Shown piece after piece: positions 58,701-64,000 of a stretch of 64,000 nt of DNA; position 1 is the stretch's first letter, and each line of letters begins with the position of its first letter. The stretch is from Reticulitermes speratus (taxonomy: Eukaryota; Arthropoda; Insecta; Blattodea; Rhinotermitidae), in assembly GCA_021186555.1 (NCBI GenBank), contig JAJKFL010000005.1:19594635-19658634 (forward strand). Direction: 5' to 3'. A program made the position numbers and the translations under genes. Under the pieces are notes generated by a model, which saw only the letters and a program-made list of their open reading frames with translations, made no database searches and had not been told where the DNA came from.

Positions 58701-61700
58701 TCATGAATTTGTAATAGAGTTGGATCATAAACGTACGTAGAAATTTTGTCTAAAATATGTGTTAAAGTTTATTCGTAGTGACGAAGAGGTTTCCGATTTT
58801 ACTTCTTAAAGGTTTCATATACCCTCAGTCTGTAGTAGCGGAAAATGACGACAAAGTAAATAAATGAGTGGCGTAATTAGTACACAACTCCGGTTAGACG
58901 CTACATAAATGGAGGTGCGGAAGCAAACAAACTTGAGTGTACGTGTCGAAGTTGCTTGCAGAACTTCTTGTTGCAGCATATAGCATATCACACGTATATG
59001 TAAACTGGACTACAGAACATGAGTTCCGAAACTCTTTGCGTAATCGCTTAACCCCCAGACCCAGAGTCTTTGAACGAGGTTATGGTGGCCTAGTGCAGGT
59101 CATGAGAGCCCTGCTTTTCCGGTTGACATGTCATTGCCGGGAACGATCATTTGTGTAGTGGTTGTGTTACAGAATTACGTCATAAGGAAGCGAGGTGAAT
59201 TGGCCGACTTGTATGAAGTGCTGAGCGAACACAAATACAGTTGTGTGTTGCTATGGCAACAAGTATGCTCTTTCACAGATGCCAGTCCGGATGACGTTTC
59301 TCCCTTGTATCAATGCTTGAAGGTAATCGAGGCACTTCTACCGAGAAACATGTATCGTTCTAGACATCCTCATCTAGTCCTGAACGACTAAGGACCTATC
59401 TCAGTACCATGGGAAAAGATTCAAACCCTAGAACCATCAAGGTCGTGGCTAGGTTTGTCGCATTTCCACTGCGAGGGCAGTCTCATTGTTAAAGCGACTT
59501 TTGTTTGTGATCCACCCAGGTCGATTCTCGGCTTATGCGCGACACCCTGTTCGAAAACTGTAGTCATACTCGTCACACTTTCGAATAGAACGCCGTGTAA
59601 TACATATGATCAGTTTCATCCTATGCTTCCCACGTCAATTTGAGTATGATCCGTTCATCTGCACTAAATGAACATTTAAGTTGAAACAAAGTCGTTAAAT
59701 AACGCATGAATTAACTAAGCTGGCTTATTTCCATATGATTATGGAAAAGTAACGTGAATTTCCATATTTCAAAGGTTGATTAGCGATATAGGACCAACTA
59801 TAAGCTTGAACAGTGAACATATTTAAATGACGTATGAACTCAAACTGATAAATATTTCAAGGTTTTAACATATCTATCTTATGACGCCATGTTGTTGTGT
59901 ATACAGGTACACAAATGTCGAAGGACGAAGCTTCCATCTTATGTTCTAAATGAGAATTCACCACGTTCGTACAAAACGTTTGTACTTGTCTACCAAACGA
60001 CATTACGTATTATCTCGGAAGAATGTATTCTTTATATTCAAGGCGTGAGAATCTTATAACTCATAGAGGGAAAACTTACCGAATTTAATAGTTGTAATAG
60101 CGCTACTGAGACTGAATGTGTGAGGTTCATTTGGAAGCAAACGTGGAAAAATGTAGCCTATCAAGTTTAGTGTGTAAAGGACAGAATCAAGTAATTAACA
60201 GATAAAACATCTGCTCGTGTAAGTGACGAAGACTACTATTTGTGTTACAGTGACTGTGGGAAACCAGCGATTGTTAGTAATCACTACTGATTCAACCAGT
60301 GATTGCTAACGTCCATTAAGGCGCTGAAAATTTGGCGGAATTGCTGTACTCAATAGTACCTTTAATTAATTTCCACCTCTCATCAGCGAATGTAGGAAAC
60401 AGATCATTCTCGTGCTCAATAAAACATACCAATTTACTCGTATTACTGCATAGTTGGAAATCAGTAAATAGACACATCTCGTTACGATCTGTTGCCACCG
60501 TAAAGTTCACTACTAGTGGTTAGGAATTTATGAAATTTAGCATTAGAAACAAGTGTTGACACATAAAATGACTTTGTCTCAAATCAAGAATTTTCTACAA
60601 CTCAGAGTGCCGCAATATGAGTGTATTACCGTACCTTACCGCAGTAAGGAAATAATATAACCTGCGTTTGAACGAAAATATTACGATTAGTTACCAATGA
60701 GCCAGTTCCCTCTTTAACGGCGCAGAGTGCGTGCTTGCTGGCTGTCCATATTGGTAGAGAAGAGGGTGGATTTCTTATATTCCGTTGTCACTGAAGTTAA
60801 CAGTGACTGATAGCAGTAACTGTTAGCAACGTCGCTGTAAAATTTACATCTGTGAATCGGTAAAATTCATTACATATCCCTAGAACTAAATAAAACTCGA
60901 AACTATTTCGTGACTCTCCGGATACTACTGTTTTATTTTATTTCTTAAAAGGTAAGCCTATACAGAAATCCTAAATGCGCCAAGCTGAAGAATTGTCAGT
61001 ATAAACTTGATTTTAGGCTTCTGACGCGATGTTCATAAGATCTGCGCTCTTCTGAGATATTACGCGGCATCGTGTGGTAATTGTTTACCGAGGTTTACCG
61101 AGGTTTCGGAACAACGTATCGGTCCCATCTTCAAGGGTCAAGAATCCGAGAAGAAAAGAAAGCCGGCACCGTAACGTAGATTCTATATGGGAAGGCTGGT
61201 GTATGGATGGTCGTAACTTAGAAACATTTACGTCACCAACTTCCATTTGCCTTTTCACAACAAATCATGAAGTTTTGCTCAGATTAATACCGCTCCAAGG
61301 CCATAAGGATGATTATTTCTGAATCATTTGGTGAGTTTGACCTGATTTAACGCCTCTCCAACGTTTGATTCATTACCCGAATTTCGAAAACACCCTGTTT
61401 ACGAAATTCTTCAAACATAAATGACAGAAGTGCTGGAAAGTTACTTTACCCTAAAGTAATATCTCCACTAAAGTTGTATCCCTGTGAAGACTAAAATTAT
61501 TTTACACTCTATGTATAGAGTCAATTTGTGCCTCAGAAAAAACACAGTGTACTTCAACTAGAAACATTTACCCGTGAGTGCTGTGTAGGGACATAATTGC
61601 TGTTCATTTTGCGAATCATACGGAAAAAATGAGTACAATATGCTAGTGTTAAACCTGGCGGTGCTTAGTCTGTATCACGCATCAGGCTTTAAAAGGTTAG

Positions 61701-61840
61701 GTTAACCATGGATGAGTGACCCAATCAGGACGTGAAGAATGGCAATAATAACCATATGTTCCTGAAAAATGAATAACAGTTCTGCTCTAATGATCGATTC
61801 CAAATCCAAAAATATTTTCATTGATACTTTGCTTTATCTT
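55701..61840. other. No gene seen; hairpin motifs at 55886-55917 and 61103-61135
   Basis: Long AT-rich stretch. Chance ORFs (up to 106 codons at 56809-56489 minus and 97 codons at 58285-57992 minus) have no recognisable motif. A 13-bp-arm small palindrome lies at 60273-60310. GTTTACCGAG is duplicated at about 61083-61102. Confidence 0.35.
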
Positions 61841-62176
61841 AATGCCTCCAGACACGTTTTAAGATAATGCTTTCAAGTCGGCCGTGAATGTTTAATTTTG
61901 TGGCCTTCTTTAATTCCGCCAGATATAGTTTAGGATATAACCTTAAAATAGGCCATGGCGTTTCTTGAACTCTTTAATACATTTTTCATGGCATCTTAAA
62001 TCGGAAGTGATTATTTTATATTTTGGTTTCATTCAATTCTTTTGAATGTGTTCTGTGAGAGTAACTTTAAATAGGCCACAAATTCTTAGTTGTGTTATTT
62101 TGCTTAATTCCGCCAGGTGCATTTAGAATATTAGCTTAAAATAGGCTGTAGTAATTAATTCCAAGTTTTTCTAAAT
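61841..62176. repeat. Degenerate tandem repeat, unit about 71-73 bp
   Basis: Units start at 61841 (AATGCCTCCAGACACG), 61912 (AATTCCGCCAGATATAG), 62034 (AATTCTTTTGAATGTG) and 62105 (AATTCCGCCAGGTGC), each with a TTAAAATAGGCC-like core about 30 bp in. A shortened unit near 61985-62033 keeps CTTAAATCGGAAG. Spacings of 71, 71-73 and 71 bp support a tandem origin. Copies are well diverged. Confidence 0.7.
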
Positions 62177-63069
62177 GTATTTCTTCGAATCCTTTTCCTG
62201 TTTATCACACGAAAGCAAGAGAGCTCTTTAAAAAAAGCAACAGTCTAATTAAATTCCTGTAACTCACATGTTTGCTATTTGATACCATTTTCTTCATTGA
62301 CTTACATTTACTTTCCTGCAATGCAGCGAGAATTAATGTTCAAAACATAAAAATATGTAATATGAGTTTTTTCCTAACTTGTAGCCATTTGGGTGGGAGA
62401 GTTTCTTACCAGCTACATTAGTGTTAGGCTGTCAACTCACACAAACCTGTAAAGCCTGAAGTTTATCTAAGCAATATTCTGAAGTTGGGTTCCTACATCA
62501 CAGAGAGCACTGTGTCTGCTTTTCGAAGACTATTTTGTTAATTATGTTTAAGAATATAAATGCTGTCTGCTCTGAGACTCATGCGAATCTCAGAACACAG
62601 ACTGGCCAACGGCAAAATGTTCAATTTTAAAGAGGTGGTGTATATCAAGTAAACGTTTTACTTCATGGGTTTACATTTCGGTATGCATAAGTATCTGTGA
62701 TCAGGATGAGGTAGGTTTAGGCTCTTGTTGATATAAACAGCATTTCTATTTCGATTTTAGAGGAATGATATCGTGGGGCAAGTGCCTGACCCAATTGGGT
62801 TCACAGAAACCTAGACCATTCACTGGATTTCCTCCGTAAAGACAATATTTGTCCTTATTTTTGATAATAGGAACAAGCTTTCTTGGATGTCGCATTTGAA
62901 TTAAATTCTGTCATTACTGTGCGAACAGAAATGATATGATTTCCTGAAAGAATTTAATGGAAAGAACTTTCCTATATGATTTAACCCCACACCGACCATA
63001 CTTCGAAATTCTAGAGGAATATAAGCAGTAAGTGTGAAATATCCACTTGATTTTTGTCAAATCTAGGAG
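62177..63069. other. No gene seen
   Basis: AT-rich without a notable frame. Confidence 0.4.
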
Positions 63070-63330
63070 GATGGTATTGGCAAGTCTTGTGACATGGATG
63101 GGGAAAAGGAAAAAAAATTACATAGTTGGTTTTGGTTTGGAAACTTGAGGAAAGGGAACACTTTCAAGATTCAGGCATGGATGGGAGGATAACATTAAAA
63201 TGGTCCTTAAAGAATAGGATGGGAGAGTGTGGACTGGATTAAGATAGCTCTTTCTTGCTCTTGTGGAGACGGTAATGAATATTTTGGTTGTACAAGATAA
63301 AGGGAATTTATTGATTGGCTGAAGAAATTG
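63070..63330 (+). pseudogene. LINE reverse-transcriptase 3' end, type 2, decayed
   Basis: RHGWEDNIKMVLKE, a stop, then in another frame GWESVDWIKIA, then LVETVMNILVV, matching the RRRWEDNIKMDLKE.GW..VDWI.LA...RW.ALVETVMNLRV closing block of type 2 LINEs (compare 16936 and 44150). Short, broken and dead. ERPLFH near 63340 corresponds to the region after the stop codon in the other copies. Confidence 0.75.
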
Positions 63331-63534
63331 CAGCTTCTGAGAAAGGCCTCTCTTCCATGTAATTAATCATTTGAATATCGAAGTGTACACCCCTTTCAAT
63401 TATGCCAACTCCTTTACTGAGAACTGTAGTTAAAGTACTGGAGTACCAAAAACTGTGCACATATGTGACGTCTGTAGCCCCTAGGACAACGAAATATTTT
63501 GTTTGCCGCCGCCTGTTGAATCACGCTGCAGCGT
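63331..63534. other. No gene seen
   Basis: Short spacer before the purine-rich tract. Confidence 0.45.
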
Positions 63535-63750
63535 CGTAGACTGAGGAAGAAAGATAAATAGAACAGGTCGGATCTAAAGTTCTATTAATAGACTAAGAGG
63601 AGAAGATAGAGAAGGAAAGAATGAGGAGAAGACTAAATATTAGTAGAAGCAGGAAAAATAAAAAAGTAATGAAATGTAGGGTAAAAGGAAGAGACGAATG
63701 AAAATAAAACGGAAAATGGTAGAAATGGGAGAAGATAAGGAGGAATTGTT
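63535..63750. repeat. Second purine-rich tract
   Basis: Mostly A/G on the plus strand (GAGGAGAAGATAGAGAAGG, AGGAGAAGAC, GGAAGAGACGAATG), with scattered T. Like the tract at 52480, it follows a LINE 3' end by some 200 bp. The minus-strand ORF across it (63840-63640) is a composition artefact. Confidence 0.7.
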
Positions 63751-64000
63751 TAAATTGCAACGCATAATGATTACTGTATGTACAAACGTATGTAGTATTA
63801 GAATTTCATGGGGCTGACGCAGTGCATTTAGAGGTTGCACACAATTTTGAGAATAAAATTTTATTGAAGTTTGAACCCAAAATTTTGCAAAATATTTTTT
63901 TTATTTTTAGTTATTTACTATATAATCCTTTGAACACAGTTGTATGAAAACTAAATGGATGTACTACAACCTCATTTTTGTACATAATCTACATCGACTT
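63751..64000. other. No gene seen
   Basis: AT-rich end of the window. Confidence 0.45.

Noticed and set aside
63640-63840. 66-codon minus ORF rich in Phe, Ile and Leu
   Set aside because: It mirrors the purine-rich tract; hydrophobic codons arise from the pyrimidine-rich strand.
1-64000. CRISPR array, operon, phage or bacterial defence system
   Set aside because: No spaced short direct repeats, no tandem same-strand genes and no ribosome-binding-site pattern; the repeats seen are eukaryotic SINE/LINE/DNA elements.

Overview
The window is repeat-rich, AT-rich nuclear DNA from an animal, most likely an arthropod. I found no bacterial-style gene layout, no operons and no intact cellular gene. 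The best clues to the source are several families of tRNA-derived SINEs, decayed LINE reverse-transcriptase tails, a mariner-like transposase fragment, and a decayed copy of a multicopy protein family that I know from arthropod genomes. The mix resembles large cockroach/termite (Blattodea) genomes. That assignment is an inference from remembered repeat types, not from a marker gene.

Layout. (1) At 1-268 the minus strand carries the N-terminal part of a transposase-type helix-turn-helix protein, still open and cut by the window edge. (2) 1.4-1.6 kb holds four copies of a 55-bp tandem repeat. (3) 4.5-7.5 kb holds SINE copies, one of them set inside a degenerate tetranucleotide tract. (4) 13-19 kb holds microsatellites, one SINE, two decayed LINE 3' ends facing each other tail to tail, and another SINE. 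(5) 21.8-23.5 kb holds a decayed mariner-like element and a SINE. (6) 26.56-28.22 kb is the most gene-like region: an intronless relic of about 550 codons broken by three stops and about five frameshifts. (7) 33.5-39.2 kb is a SINE-dense cluster with direct and inverted copies. (8) 42.7-46.8 kb holds two more SINEs, a 65-bp-arm foldback element and a LINE tail. (9) 51.9-53.6 kb holds a LINE relic, a purine-only tract and a near-perfect 140-bp-arm inverted repeat. (10) 61.8-63.7 kb holds a degenerate 71-bp tandem array, a LINE tail and a second purine-rich tract. The long stretches in between are AT-rich DNA with only short chance ORFs.

The recognisable parts are selfish elements in different states of decay, not cooperating genes. 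The SINEs depend in trans on LINE machinery (established biology), and direct repeats of 8-17 bp flanking several SINE copies fit target-primed insertion. The least explained signal is a recurring hairpin motif (CTGANGA, stem-loop, CGAAAC) at about nine sites, two of them inside large foldback elements. It resembles a hammerhead-ribozyme core but departs from the consensus.
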